From: Streptomyces zaomyceticus
GTDB lineage: Bacteria > Actinomycetota > Actinomycetes > Streptomycetales > Streptomycetaceae
Direction: 5' to 3'
Length of the DNA: 64,000 nucleotides
NCBI RefSeq assembly: GCF_014656215.1
Contig: NZ_BNBZ01000003.1
Coordinates: forward strand, 186,001 to 250,000
Position numbers and translations under genes: made by a program. This document shows, in pieces, positions 52,226 to 60,690 of this stretch (positions within the stretch are counted from its first letter, which is position 1; each line of letters starts with the position of its first letter). The notes beneath the pieces are model-generated. The model made no database searches. It was not told the DNA's origin and saw nothing but the letters and a program-made list of their open reading frames with translations.

Positions 52226-52291
52226 ACAAGTCTTGAATCTGTGCGCCGGGGTGCTCCGATGAGCGATTTCCGCGCCCCGGCGCCCCCTGTC

Positions 52292-52975
52292 TCAGAGTGC
52301 GGGCGGCCGCATCGTGAAGCGCGCGACGACCTCGGCCGTGACGGTCTGCCGCTGCGGTTCCAGGTCCAGCGGCGGGGCCTCGCCGGCCGCCTCCGCCGAG
52401 TAGGCCACCGCCGCCGAGCCGAACCCGGCGCGCCTCGGCATCAGGGGCTCGGCGAGCCCCGCGTCCGACAGTTCGAGGAGTGACGCGAGGGAGGTGCCGA
52501 GCGCCTCGGCGTAGGCCCGTGCCCGTGCGACCGCCTCCGTCACCGCGAGGCGGCGCGCCTCCGCGTACACCGGGGAGGCCGGGCGCAGGGACCACCACGG
52601 TCCGTCCACACTGGTCAGTTCGAGGTCGGCGAGGCGGGTCACCAGCTCTCCCAGGACGGTGAAGTCGCTCAGTTCGGCGGTGACCCGCACCCGTCCGCGG
52701 AAGGCGTGCACCCGTTCCCCGCGTCCCTTGCGGGTGAGCTCGGGGGAGATCGAGAAGCTGCCGGTCTCCAGCTTCTCGACGGCGGAGCCCTGTGCCTTGA
52801 CCAGTTCGAGGACCTGTGCGTTGCGCCGGGTGAGGTCGGCGAGCGCCGCGGAGCGGTCGGTGCCGCGCGCGGAGACGGTCACCCAGATCCGGGCGAGCTC
52901 CGGGTCGATCTCCAGTCGCCCTTCACCGCGGACCGTCACCTGGGGTGCGTCCGGGGTCACGTGTTCCTGCGTCAC
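52292..52975 (-). CDS. SIMPL-domain protein
   Basis: The 227-residue soluble protein has the SIMPL (DUF541) layout: VTVRGEGRLEIDPELARIWVTVSARG, TGSFSISPEL, VRVTAELSDFTVLGELVTRLADL, and YAEARRLAVTEAVARARAYAEALG. SIMPL proteins form large ring assemblies and have been linked to oxidative stress and signalling in other organisms; no enzyme activity is assigned. There is no signal peptide, unlike many Gram-negative members. GTG 52975 has GGAGGAG and AGGA upstream. An inverted repeat overlaps its 5' region. Confidence 0.87.
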   Translation of the reverse strand: MTQEHVTPDAPQVTVRGEGRLEIDPELARIWVTVSARGTDRSAALADLTRRNAQVLELVKAQGSAVEKLETGSFSISPELTRKGRGERVHAFRGRVRVTAELSDFTVLGELVTRLADLELTSVDGPWWSLRPASPVYAEARRLAVTEAVARARAYAEALGTSLASLLELSDAGLAEPLMPRRAGFGSAAVAYSAEAAGEAPPLDLEPQRQTVTAEVVARFTMRPPAL

Positions 52976-52989
52976 GTCCTGACTCCTCC

Positions 52990-53018
52990 GTGTTCGGTAG
53001 CGATCGTCCACCGAACAC
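52990..53018. promoter_or_regulatory. Perfect 9-bp inverted repeat in a divergent gap
   Basis: GTGTTCGGT (52990-52998) and ACCGAACAC (53010-53018) flank 11 bp. The element lies 15-43 bases before the SIMPL start and about 120 bp before the nucleotidase gene, a good place for a shared operator. It is not a PHO-box direct repeat. Confidence 0.5.
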
Positions 53019-53133
53019 TTTCCCACTCCGTAACCCGAAAGGTCTGTTGCCGGGGTGCGGTCTGAGCCAGAATCTACGCGCGTTGTGCGCCACGGTCGGC
53101 GCCTGCGTCACAGAACCAAAGGGGAGATCGCAC

Positions 53134-54936
53134 ATGCCGCTGAACCGCAGGACGTTCCTGGAGCGCACCGCCGCCGCCGGAGCCGGAGTGGCCGTCGCCG
53201 GGGCCGTCGCCGTGCCCGCCGAGGCCCACGGCGGCCATGGCCGCCCGCGTCCGCAGAAGCGGTACTCCTTCACCGTGATGGGCACCACCGACCTGCACGG
53301 CAATGTCTTCAACTGGGACTACTTCACGGACAAGGAGTTCGACGACAAGGCCCACAACGATGTCGGCCTCGCCAAGATCTCGACCCTGGTCGACCAGGTG
53401 CGCAAGGAGAAGGGGCGCCGCAACACCCTTCTCATCGACGCCGGCGACACCATCCAGGGCACCCAGCTCTCGTACTACTACGCCAAGGTCGACCCGATCA
53501 CGGCCCGCCGCGGCCCGGTCCACCCGATGGCGCAGGCCATGAACGCCATCGGCTACGACGCCGCCGCGCTGGGCAACCACGAGTTCAACTACGGCATCCC
53601 GGTGCTGCGGAAGTTCGAGGAGCAGTGCGACTTCCCGCTGCTCGGCGCCAACGCGCTCGACGCGAAGACGCTGCGCCCGGCCTTCGCCCCGTACAGCATG
53701 CACCGGCTGCGGACCCCGCACGGCAAGGACGTCAAGGTCGCGATACTCGGCCTGACCAACCCGGGCATCGCGATCTGGGACAAGGCGAACGTCAGCGGGA
53801 AGATGGTCTTCCCGGGTCTTGAGGAGCAGGCCGCGAAGTGGGTGCCGAAGCTCCGCTCGATGGGTGCGGACGTCGTCGTCGTCTCGGCGCACTCCGGCTC
53901 CAGCGGCACCTCCTCCTACGGTGACCAGCTCCCCCACATCGAGAACGCGGCCGGGCTCGTCGCGGAGCAGGTGCCGGGCATCGACGCCATCCTCGTCGGG
54001 CACGCGCACACCGAGATCCCCGAGTACCGGGTCACGAACAAGGAGACCGGCAAGGACGTCGTTCTGTCCGAGCCGCTGAAGTGGGGTCAGCGGCTCACCC
54101 TCTTCGACTTCGACCTGGTGTGGGAGAAGGGCCGCTGGACGGTCGAGAAGGTCGGTGCGCAGGTCCTCAACTCCAACACGGTGGCCGAGGACCCGGAGAT
54201 CACGGGGCTGCTCGGGGACGAGCACAAGAAGGTCGTCGCGTACGTCAACCAGATCATCGGCACCTCCACCGCCGTCATGACCACGGCGGACGCGCCGTGG
54301 AAGGACGAGCCGATCATCGATCTGATCAACGTCGTCCAGGCCGAGACGGTGAAGGCCGCCCTCGCGGGCGGGGCGCACGCGGCCCTGCCGGTGCTGTCGC
54401 AGGCCTCCTGCTTCTCCCGGACGGCCCGCATCCCGGCCGGGCAGGTCTCCATCAAGGACGCCGCCGGTCTGTATCCCTTCGAGAACACCCTGGAGGCCCG
54501 TCTGATGACGGGCGCCCAGCTGAAGGACTACCTGGAGTACTCGGCGCGGTACTACGTCCAGACGGCGGCGGGTGTCCCCGTGGACACCGCGAAGCTGACC
54601 AACGCGGGCGGTATCCCGGACTACAACTACGACGCCGTCTCCGGGCTCACGTACGACATCGACATCGCCGCGCCGGCCGGTTCGCGGATCGTGAACCTGT
54701 CCTTCGAGGGCAAGCCGCTGGACCCGGCGGCGAAGTTCGTCCTCGCGGTCAACAACTACCGGGCGAGTGGTGGCGGCGCGTTCCCGCACGTGGCGAACGC
54801 ACAGCAGCTGTGGGCCAATTCGGACGAGATCCGCAACACCATCATCCAGTGGGTGCAGGCGAAGGGGACGGTCGACCCGGGTCTGTTCGCCTCCGTGGAC
54901 TGGAGGCTGACCCGGGACGGCGTCCCGGTCTTCTGA
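53134..54936 (+). CDS. Tat-exported bifunctional metallophosphatase/5'-nucleotidase
   Basis: This 600-residue secreted protein belongs to the UshA type. A twin-arginine signal (RRTFLERTAAAG) leads the N-terminal metallophosphoesterase: GTTDLHGNVFNW, DAGDTIQGTQLS, ALGNHEFNYG, VVSAHSG and VGHAHTEIPEY, with the binuclear metal ligands. The C-terminal 5'-nucleotidase domain (VVAYVNQIIGTS..., GLYPFENTLEARLMTGAQLKDYLEYSARYY, NNYRASGGGAF) binds the nucleotide ring. It releases phosphate and nucleosides from nucleotides outside the cell. ATG 53134 follows GGGGAG. It converges on the N-hydroxylase gene with only 6 bp between stops. Confidence 0.95.
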   Translation: MPLNRRTFLERTAAAGAGVAVAGAVAVPAEAHGGHGRPRPQKRYSFTVMGTTDLHGNVFNWDYFTDKEFDDKAHNDVGLAKISTLVDQVRKEKGRRNTLLIDAGDTIQGTQLSYYYAKVDPITARRGPVHPMAQAMNAIGYDAAALGNHEFNYGIPVLRKFEEQCDFPLLGANALDAKTLRPAFAPYSMHRLRTPHGKDVKVAILGLTNPGIAIWDKANVSGKMVFPGLEEQAAKWVPKLRSMGADVVVVSAHSGSSGTSSYGDQLPHIENAAGLVAEQVPGIDAILVGHAHTEIPEYRVTNKETGKDVVLSEPLKWGQRLTLFDFDLVWEKGRWTVEKVGAQVLNSNTVAEDPEITGLLGDEHKKVVAYVNQIIGTSTAVMTTADAPWKDEPIIDLINVVQAETVKAALAGGAHAALPVLSQASCFSRTARIPAGQVSIKDAAGLYPFENTLEARLMTGAQLKDYLEYSARYYVQTAAGVPVDTAKLTNAGGIPDYNYDAVSGLTYDIDIAAPAGSRIVNLSFEGKPLDPAAKFVLAVNNYRASGGGAFPHVANAQQLWANSDEIRNTIIQWVQAKGTVDPGLFASVDWRLTRDGVPVF

Positions 54937-54942
54937 GACCCG

Positions 54943-56358
54943 CTAGACGATCTGTGTGAGAGGCGTCAGCTTCTGGCCCTGGGCCGGAATGCTCGGCGCC
55001 TCTCGTGTCTCCAGGCCGAAGGTGGTGAAGGCGGTCCGGCGGGGCAGCGGGTACGGCTCCTTGCCGGTGATCGAGTTGAGGATGGTCGCGCTCCGCCAGG
55101 CGGCCAGGCCCAGGTCGGGGGCGCCGACGCCATGGGTGTGCTTCTCGGCGTTCTGTACGTGGACGGCGCCGGTCACGGACGGGTCGAGGACCAGCCGGTA
55201 CCGCTCGTCGACCCGTGCGCGGCCCGCGGAGTCGTGGCGCAGATACGGGTCGAGGCCGGCGAGCATCCGTTCCACCGGGCGCTCGCGGTAGCCGGTGGCG
55301 AGGACGACGGCGTCGGTGGTGAGCCGGGAGCGGGTGCCCTGCTGGAGGTGTTCCAGGTGCAGTTCGACCTGGGTGGTGGCGACCCGGCCGGCGGTGCGGA
55401 CGCGGACGCCGGGGGTGAGGACGGCGTCGGGCCAGCCGCCGTGCAGGGTGCGGCGGTAGAGCTCGTCGTGGATGGCGGCGATCGTGTCCGCGTCGATGCC
55501 CTTGTGCAGTTGCCACTGCCGGGGCACGAGGTCGCCGCGTACCTGCTCGGGGAGGGAGTGGAAGTAGCGGGTGTAGTCGGGGGTGAAGTGTTCGAGGCCC
55601 AGTTTGGAGTACTCCATCGGGGCGAAGGCCTCGGTGCGGGCCAGCCAGTGGATCCTCTCGGCACCGGCGGGGCGGGATCTGAGCAGGTCGAGGAAGACCT
55701 CGGCGCCGGACTGGCCGGAGCCGACGACGGTGACGTGCCCGGCGGCGAGGAGCGTGTCGCGGTGGGCGAGGTAGTCGGCCGAGTGGAAGACGGGGACGCC
55801 GGGGGCGTCGGCGAGCGGTTTCAGCGGCTCGGGGACGTAGGGTTCCGTGCCGACTCCGAGGACGACGTTGCGGGTGTAGGCGCGGCCGAGGGCTTCGGCC
55901 TCGCCGTCGGGGTCGATCTGGGTGAAGTCGACCTCGAACAGGCGCCGCTCGGGGTTCCAGCGGACCGAGTCGACCTGGTGGCCGAAGTTCAGGCCGGGCA
56001 GGCGTTCGCTGACCCAGCGGCAGTAGGCGTCGTACTCGGTGCGCTGGATGTGGAACTTCTCGGCGAAGTAGAAGGGGAAGAGGCGTTCCCGGTGCTTCAG
56101 GTAGTTGAGGAAGGTCCAGGGGCTGGCGGGGTCGGCCAGGGTCACGAGGTCGGCGAGGAAGGGGACCTGGAGGGTGGCGCCCTCGATGAGGAGGCCGGGG
56201 TGCCAGTGGAAGGTGGGTTTCTGCTCGAAGAAGGTGGTGGAGAGGCTGCCGGGGATGCCCTGGGCGAGAGCGGCGAGCGAGAGGTTGAAGGGGCCGATGC
56301 CGATGCCCACCAGATCGTGGGGGCGGTCCTGCTCGTCCTTGGGGGTGCTGCCGGTCAT
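54943..56358 (-). CDS. SidA/IucD/DesB-type lysine/ornithine/diamine N-monooxygenase
   Basis: This 471-residue FAD/NADPH enzyme adds a hydroxyl group to a terminal amine. It has the FAD motif GIGIGPFNLSLAAL (about 18-31), VDSVRWNPER, the NADPH motif VVGSGQSGAEV (about 210-220), FTPDYTRYFHSL and the ATGYRERPVERM FAD/substrate motif. It is coupled by ATGA to a PLP decarboxylase, which suggests the substrate is a diamine such as cadaverine or putrescine, as for DesB. No acyltransferase or synthetase (DesC/DesD) follows; the next gene is convergent 6 bp away. The product is therefore uncertain. Confidence 0.93.
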   Translation of the reverse strand: MTGSTPKDEQDRPHDLVGIGIGPFNLSLAALAQGIPGSLSTTFFEQKPTFHWHPGLLIEGATLQVPFLADLVTLADPASPWTFLNYLKHRERLFPFYFAEKFHIQRTEYDAYCRWVSERLPGLNFGHQVDSVRWNPERRLFEVDFTQIDPDGEAEALGRAYTRNVVLGVGTEPYVPEPLKPLADAPGVPVFHSADYLAHRDTLLAAGHVTVVGSGQSGAEVFLDLLRSRPAGAERIHWLARTEAFAPMEYSKLGLEHFTPDYTRYFHSLPEQVRGDLVPRQWQLHKGIDADTIAAIHDELYRRTLHGGWPDAVLTPGVRVRTAGRVATTQVELHLEHLQQGTRSRLTTDAVVLATGYRERPVERMLAGLDPYLRHDSAGRARVDERYRLVLDPSVTGAVHVQNAEKHTHGVGAPDLGLAAWRSATILNSITGKEPYPLPRRTAFTTFGLETREAPSIPAQGQKLTPLTQIV

Positions 56359-57731
56359 CGGTGCGTGCTGCCTTCCGCGAGAGTGATGAGCTGGGCCAGG
56401 TCGCCGGGGGTGGCGTGGGGGTTGAGCAGGGTGGCCTTGAGCCAGAGGCGGCCGTCCGCCTCGGCCCGGCCGAGCACGGCGCGGCCTTCGGCGAGGAGGG
56501 TGCGGCGGATCGCGGCGACGGTCTCGTCGTCGGCGTCGCGCGGCCGGAACAGCACGGTGGTGAGGACGGGCCGGTCCCGCAGGTCGAGTCCCGGTGCCTT
56601 CTCGACGAGGTCGGCCAGTTCCTGTGCCCGTTCCATGCAGGCGTCGACGAGGGCGCCGAGACCGGTGCGGCCGAGGGCCCGGAGGGTGACGGCGGTCTTC
56701 AGGATGTCGGGGCGGCGGGTGGTGCGCAGGGAGCGGCCGAGGAGGTCGGGGAGGCCGGCTTCGGTGTCGTCGTCGGCGTTGAGGTAGTCGGCGGTGTGGC
56801 CGAGGGCGGCGAGGTCGGCGGTCTCCTGTACGGCGAGGAGGCCTGCGGCGGCGGGCTGCCAGCCCAGTTTGTGCAGGTCGACGGTGACGGTGCGGGCGCG
56901 GGCCGTGCCGTCGAGGAGGTGGCGGTGGGCGCGGCTGAAGAGGAGGGGGCCGCCGTAGGCGGCGTCGACGTGGAACTCGGCGTGGTGGGCCGCGCAGGCG
57001 TCGGCGAGCCGGGGCAGCGGGTCGACGAGGCCCTCGTCGGTGGTTCCCGCGGTGGCCGCGACGAGGACGGGCCCGGTGAGGGTGGTGAGTGTCTCGTGGA
57101 GGGCGGTGGGGTCGATCGTGCCGCGGGGCGTGGGCACGACCACCGGTTCGGGGAGGCCGAGGAGCCAGGCGGCGCGCCGGAAGGAGTGGTGGGCGTTGGC
57201 GCCGACGACGGTGCGGACCGGGCCGTGGCGTTCTCGCGCGAGGAGGAGGGCGAGCTGGTTGGACTCGGTGCCGCCGGTGGTGACGAGGGCGTCGGGACGG
57301 ACGGCGTCGGGGAAGACCTCGGCGGCGAGCGCCGTCGTGACGAGGGCTTCGAGGGCGGAGGCGGCGGGGGCCTGGTCCCAGGAGTCCATGGACGGGTTGA
57401 GGGCGGAGGCGGCGAGGTCGGCGGCTGCGGCGAGGGCGAGGGGTGGGGTGTGGAGGTGGGCGGCGCAGAGGGGGCCGTCGGGGTCGGCGGCGCCGGCGGC
57501 GAGCGCGCGGACGAGTGCGGTCAGGGCTTCGTCCGCGCCGGTGCCGGTCTCCGGGAGGGCGGTGCCGAGTGCGTCGATGTGGCGGGCCACCGCCTGGGGG
57601 CCACCGGCCGGCAGGGGGCCGCCGCGTTGCTCCGCCCCCGCGCGGAGTGCGTCGAGGACGGTGCGGAGAAGGGGGCCGAGGGCGTCGGGGCCGGGGGTGC
57701 CTCCGGCGAGGGGTGGGGGTGCGGCACGCAT
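56355..57731 (-). CDS. PLP-dependent group II amino acid decarboxylase (DesA-like)
   Basis: The 458-residue protein removes CO2 from an amino acid, here most likely lysine, ornithine or 2,4-diaminobutyrate. It has SMDSWDQAPAASALE, TTGGTESNQLALLLAR, HHSFRRAAWLLGL, FHVDAAYGG (Asp256) and the PLP lysine in VDLHKLGWQPAAAG (Lys288). It is shorter at the N-terminus than typical DesA. It heads a two-gene operon with the N-monooxygenase (4-bp ATGA overlap). ATG 57731 has no clear ribosome site, so a leaderless or atypical start is possible. No iron box (TTAGGTTAGGCTAACCTAA type) was seen upstream. Confidence 0.9.
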   Translation of the reverse strand: MRAAPPPLAGGTPGPDALGPLLRTVLDALRAGAEQRGGPLPAGGPQAVARHIDALGTALPETGTGADEALTALVRALAAGAADPDGPLCAAHLHTPPLALAAAADLAASALNPSMDSWDQAPAASALEALVTTALAAEVFPDAVRPDALVTTGGTESNQLALLLARERHGPVRTVVGANAHHSFRRAAWLLGLPEPVVVPTPRGTIDPTALHETLTTLTGPVLVAATAGTTDEGLVDPLPRLADACAAHHAEFHVDAAYGGPLLFSRAHRHLLDGTARARTVTVDLHKLGWQPAAAGLLAVQETADLAALGHTADYLNADDDTEAGLPDLLGRSLRTTRRPDILKTAVTLRALGRTGLGALVDACMERAQELADLVEKAPGLDLRDRPVLTTVLFRPRDADDETVAAIRRTLLAEGRAVLGRAEADGRLWLKATLLNPHATPGDLAQLITLAEGSTHR

Positions 57732-57796
57732 GGACGACAGGGTGCCGGGGGTTGTCGGGGTATGTCCGGGGAGTCGGGGGTTGTGACCCGAACGAG

Positions 57797-57826
57797 GGAC
57801 GGCGCCCTGGTTTCGGGGCGCCGTCC
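57797..57826 (-). terminator. Terminator of pepN
   Basis: GGACGGCGCCC (57797-57807) and GGGCGCCGTCC (57816-57826) form an 11-bp perfect stem with an 8-base loop, about 105 bp after the pepN stop on the minus strand. It also shields the decarboxylase operon from read-through. The rest of 57732-57930 has no gene. Confidence 0.75.
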
Positions 57827-57930
57827 GTGGGATGCGGGGTGGGTGGTCGCGGCCGGGCGGGGCGGGGCGTACCCCTGTCGGGCGGTCCCCCCTCCGCCCG
57901 GCCACGCTCTCCGCCCGGCCGTACCCTCCG

Positions 57931-60417
57931 TCAGGCCTCGCGGGCCCTGAGGGCTCGGGCGAGGTCGTCGAGCTGGTCGACGAGCTTGCGGTGGAGGGCC
58001 GGGATCATACGGTCGTCGTCGAGGTGCCGCTCGCCCAGCGTCAGGGACTCCTGGTCGATCGCGTACGCCGGGAAGGCGTGGCGGCCGGCCGCCTCGGCCA
58101 TGGCGGCGCCCCGGCGGTCGCCGAGGGCGACGGCCGCGGGGTAGAAGCGGGGGACGTACTCGCGTACGAGTGCGGCCTGTTCCGGCTGCCAGAAGCCCTG
58201 GGCGGTGGCGGTGAAGAGGTAGTTGGAGAGGTCGTCCGTGTCGAAGAGGGCCGACCAGGCCGCCGCCTTGGCCTCCGCGGTGGGGAGGGAGGCCCGGCAG
58301 CGGGCGGCGCCCTCCTGGCCCGTGGCGCTCGGGTCCCGTTCCAGTTCGGCGGCGATCGTGGGTTCGTCGGTGGCGCCGAGGACGGCGAGGCGGGCCAGGA
58401 TGCGCCAGCGCAGCTCGGGGTCGAGTTCCGGGCCGCCGTGGACGGTGCCCTCGTCGAGCCAGGAGGCGATCTTGTCGGGGGTGGTGGCGCTGTCGATGCA
58501 CGCGCGGACCGCGGTGAGGCGCAGCCCCGGTGCCTCGCCGTCCTCGGTGTGACGGAGCAGGGCGCGGGCGATCTCGCTGATGGTGGCGAGGGCGGCGGGG
58601 CGCTGCTCCTCGGTGACGTACCGGTCGGCGATCTGGGCGCGGGCGAAGCCGAGGACTCCTTGGACGACGGCGAGTTCGGTCTCCTCGGTGAGGTGGGCGA
58701 GGGCGATCTCCAGGTAGTCGCGGGGGCCGAGGTCGCCGTCGCGGACCATGTCGCGGAGGGCGTTCCAGATCACGGCGCGGGTCAGCGGGTCGGGGATGCG
58801 GGAGAGGCCGCGCAGGGCGGCTTCCTCGGACACCTCGTCGAAGCGGAGCTTGGCGTAGGTGAGGTCCTCGTCGTTGAGGACGACGAGGGCGGGGCGCGGG
58901 CCGGTGAGCTCGGCGGGTCCGGTCTGGGGGACGTCGAGTTCGCGGCGTTCGCGCAGGACGAGGTCGCCGGAGGGGTCGCGGTCGTAGAGGCCGGCGGCGA
59001 TCCGGTGCGGGCGGGCGCCGTCGCGGTCGACCGCGAGCTTCCAGTGGAGGCCTTCGCCGGTGAGGGCCGGGGTGAGGGTGTCGACGCCGGTGGTGCGCAG
59101 CCACTGCTCGGCCCAGGCGTGGACGTCGCGGTCGGTGGCGGCGGCGAGGTTGTCGATGAAGTCGGCGAGGGTGGCGTTGCCGAACCTGTGGCGCTTGAAG
59201 TGGATGTTGATGCCGGCGAGGAAGTCCTTCTCGCCGAGCCAGGTCACGAGCTGGCGGAGGGCGGAGGCGCCCTTGGCGTAGGAGATGCCGTCGAAGTTGA
59301 GGAGTGCGGAGGCGGTGTCGGGGACGGACTCCGGGTCGGGGGCGACGGGGTGGGTCGAGGGCCGCTGGTCGGCTTCGTACCCCCAGGCCTTGCGGGTGAC
59401 GCCGAAGTCGACCCAGGTGTCGGGGAAGAGGTCGGAGCAGGCCTCGTTGAGGGTCTGGTAGCCCATGTACTCGGCGAAGGACTCGTTCAGCCAGATGTCG
59501 TCCCACCAGCGCAGGGTGACGAGGTCGCCGAACCACATGTGGGCCATCTCGTGGGCGATGACCATGGCGCGGGTCTGGCGCTCGGTGACGGTGACGGCGG
59601 AGCGGAAGACGAATTCGTCGCGGAAGGTGACGAGGCCGGGGTTCTCCATGGCGCCCGAGTTGAATTCGGGGACGAAGGCCTGGTCGTAGGAGTCGAAGGG
59701 GTACGGCTCCTCGAACTTCTCGTGGAAGCGGTCGTAGCAGGCCTTGGTGACGGTGAGGATCTCGTCGGCGTCGGCGTCGAGGTGGGCGGCGAGGGAGCGG
59801 CGGCAGTGGATGCCGAAGGGGAGTCCGGCGTGCTCGGTGCGGACCGAGTGCCAGGGGCCGGCGGCGAAGCAGACGAAGTAGGTGGAGAGCGGCGGGGTGG
59901 GGGCCGCCTTCCAGCGTCCGTCGGGCTGCTGTTCGGTGATGCCGTTGGCGAGGACGGTCCAGCCCTCGGGGGCGTCGACGGACACCTCGAAGACGGCTTT
60001 GAGGTCGGGCTGGTCGAAGGCGGCGAAGACGCGCTGGACGTCTTCCATGAAGAGCTGGGTGTAGACGTACGACTCGCCGTCGCTGGGGTCCGTGAACCGG
60101 TGCATGCCCTCGCCGGTGCGGGAGTAGCGCATGGTGGCGGTGATCCGCAGGACGTGCTCGCCCGCGCCGAGGCGCAGCGGGAGACGGTTGCCTTCGAGGG
60201 TGGTGATGTCGAGGGGTTCGTCGTCCAGAAGGGCGGAGTGCAGGGTTTCGGGCTTCAGCTCGACGAAGGTGTCCCCGGCGGTGCGGGCGGTGAACCTGAT
60301 GAGGCTGGTGGATTCGAAGGTCTCGTCGCCGGTGGTGAGGTCGAGGTCCACGGTGTAGTGCTGGACGTCGAGGAGCTGGGCACGGGTCTGCGCTTCGTCG
60401 CGCGTCAGTACGGACAT
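57931..60417 (-). CDS. pepN: Aminopeptidase N
   Basis: PepN is a cytoplasmic M1 zinc metallopeptidase that removes N-terminal residues from peptides. The 828 residues have the substrate motif GAMEN (about 253-257) and the zinc motif HEMAH plus the downstream Glu in NESFAEYMG (HExxH-x18-E, about 288-311). The ERAP1-like C-terminal helical domain follows. The size matches the actinobacterial enzyme. ATG 60417 begins MSVLTRDEAQTRAQLLDV. It stands alone, with repeats upstream and its own terminator. Confidence 0.97.
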   Translation of the reverse strand: MSVLTRDEAQTRAQLLDVQHYTVDLDLTTGDETFESTSLIRFTARTAGDTFVELKPETLHSALLDDEPLDITTLEGNRLPLRLGAGEHVLRITATMRYSRTGEGMHRFTDPSDGESYVYTQLFMEDVQRVFAAFDQPDLKAVFEVSVDAPEGWTVLANGITEQQPDGRWKAAPTPPLSTYFVCFAAGPWHSVRTEHAGLPFGIHCRRSLAAHLDADADEILTVTKACYDRFHEKFEEPYPFDSYDQAFVPEFNSGAMENPGLVTFRDEFVFRSAVTVTERQTRAMVIAHEMAHMWFGDLVTLRWWDDIWLNESFAEYMGYQTLNEACSDLFPDTWVDFGVTRKAWGYEADQRPSTHPVAPDPESVPDTASALLNFDGISYAKGASALRQLVTWLGEKDFLAGINIHFKRHRFGNATLADFIDNLAAATDRDVHAWAEQWLRTTGVDTLTPALTGEGLHWKLAVDRDGARPHRIAAGLYDRDPSGDLVLRERRELDVPQTGPAELTGPRPALVVLNDEDLTYAKLRFDEVSEEAALRGLSRIPDPLTRAVIWNALRDMVRDGDLGPRDYLEIALAHLTEETELAVVQGVLGFARAQIADRYVTEEQRPAALATISEIARALLRHTEDGEAPGLRLTAVRACIDSATTPDKIASWLDEGTVHGGPELDPELRWRILARLAVLGATDEPTIAAELERDPSATGQEGAARCRASLPTAEAKAAAWSALFDTDDLSNYLFTATAQGFWQPEQAALVREYVPRFYPAAVALGDRRGAAMAEAAGRHAFPAYAIDQESLTLGERHLDDDRMIPALHRKLVDQLDDLARALRAREA

Positions 60418-60546
60418 GGGCCCTATGCTGCCCGATCCCGCCCGGGCCGGGCAGGGGTGGTGGGGCGGAACGCCCCTGGTGAGGGCGAGACACGCCCTCT
60501 CCCGGGTGTCTCCCGCCGGGGGTGCGTCCGGGGCGGGTGCCGGGGG

Positions 60547-60685
60547 CGTGCCGAGCGTCGCGGGGACGCCGGGGCGTGCCGGGCGACGCCGGGGCGCCGG
60601 GTGTGCGCGCCGGACGTCGCCGGGGCGCCTCGCGTCCGTGCCGGGCGACGCCGGGCCGCCTCGTGTCCGTGCCGGGTGGCCCTCC
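60547..60685. repeat. Degenerate 31-bp tandem repeats
   Basis: The core cgtgccgggcgacgccgg starts at 60575, 60606 (diverged), 60637 and 60668 (partial), exactly 31 bp apart. A fifth copy is at 60547. The array ends just before the asparaginase stop codon and makes up half of the 273-bp gap to pepN. It is a likely variable-number repeat. Confidence 0.75.
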
Positions 60686-60690
60686 GGGGC

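Noticed and set aside
57732-57930. An iron box controlling the decarboxylase/N-hydroxylase operon
   Set aside because: No TTAGGTTAGGCTAACC-like palindrome is present. The repeat there is the pepN terminator.
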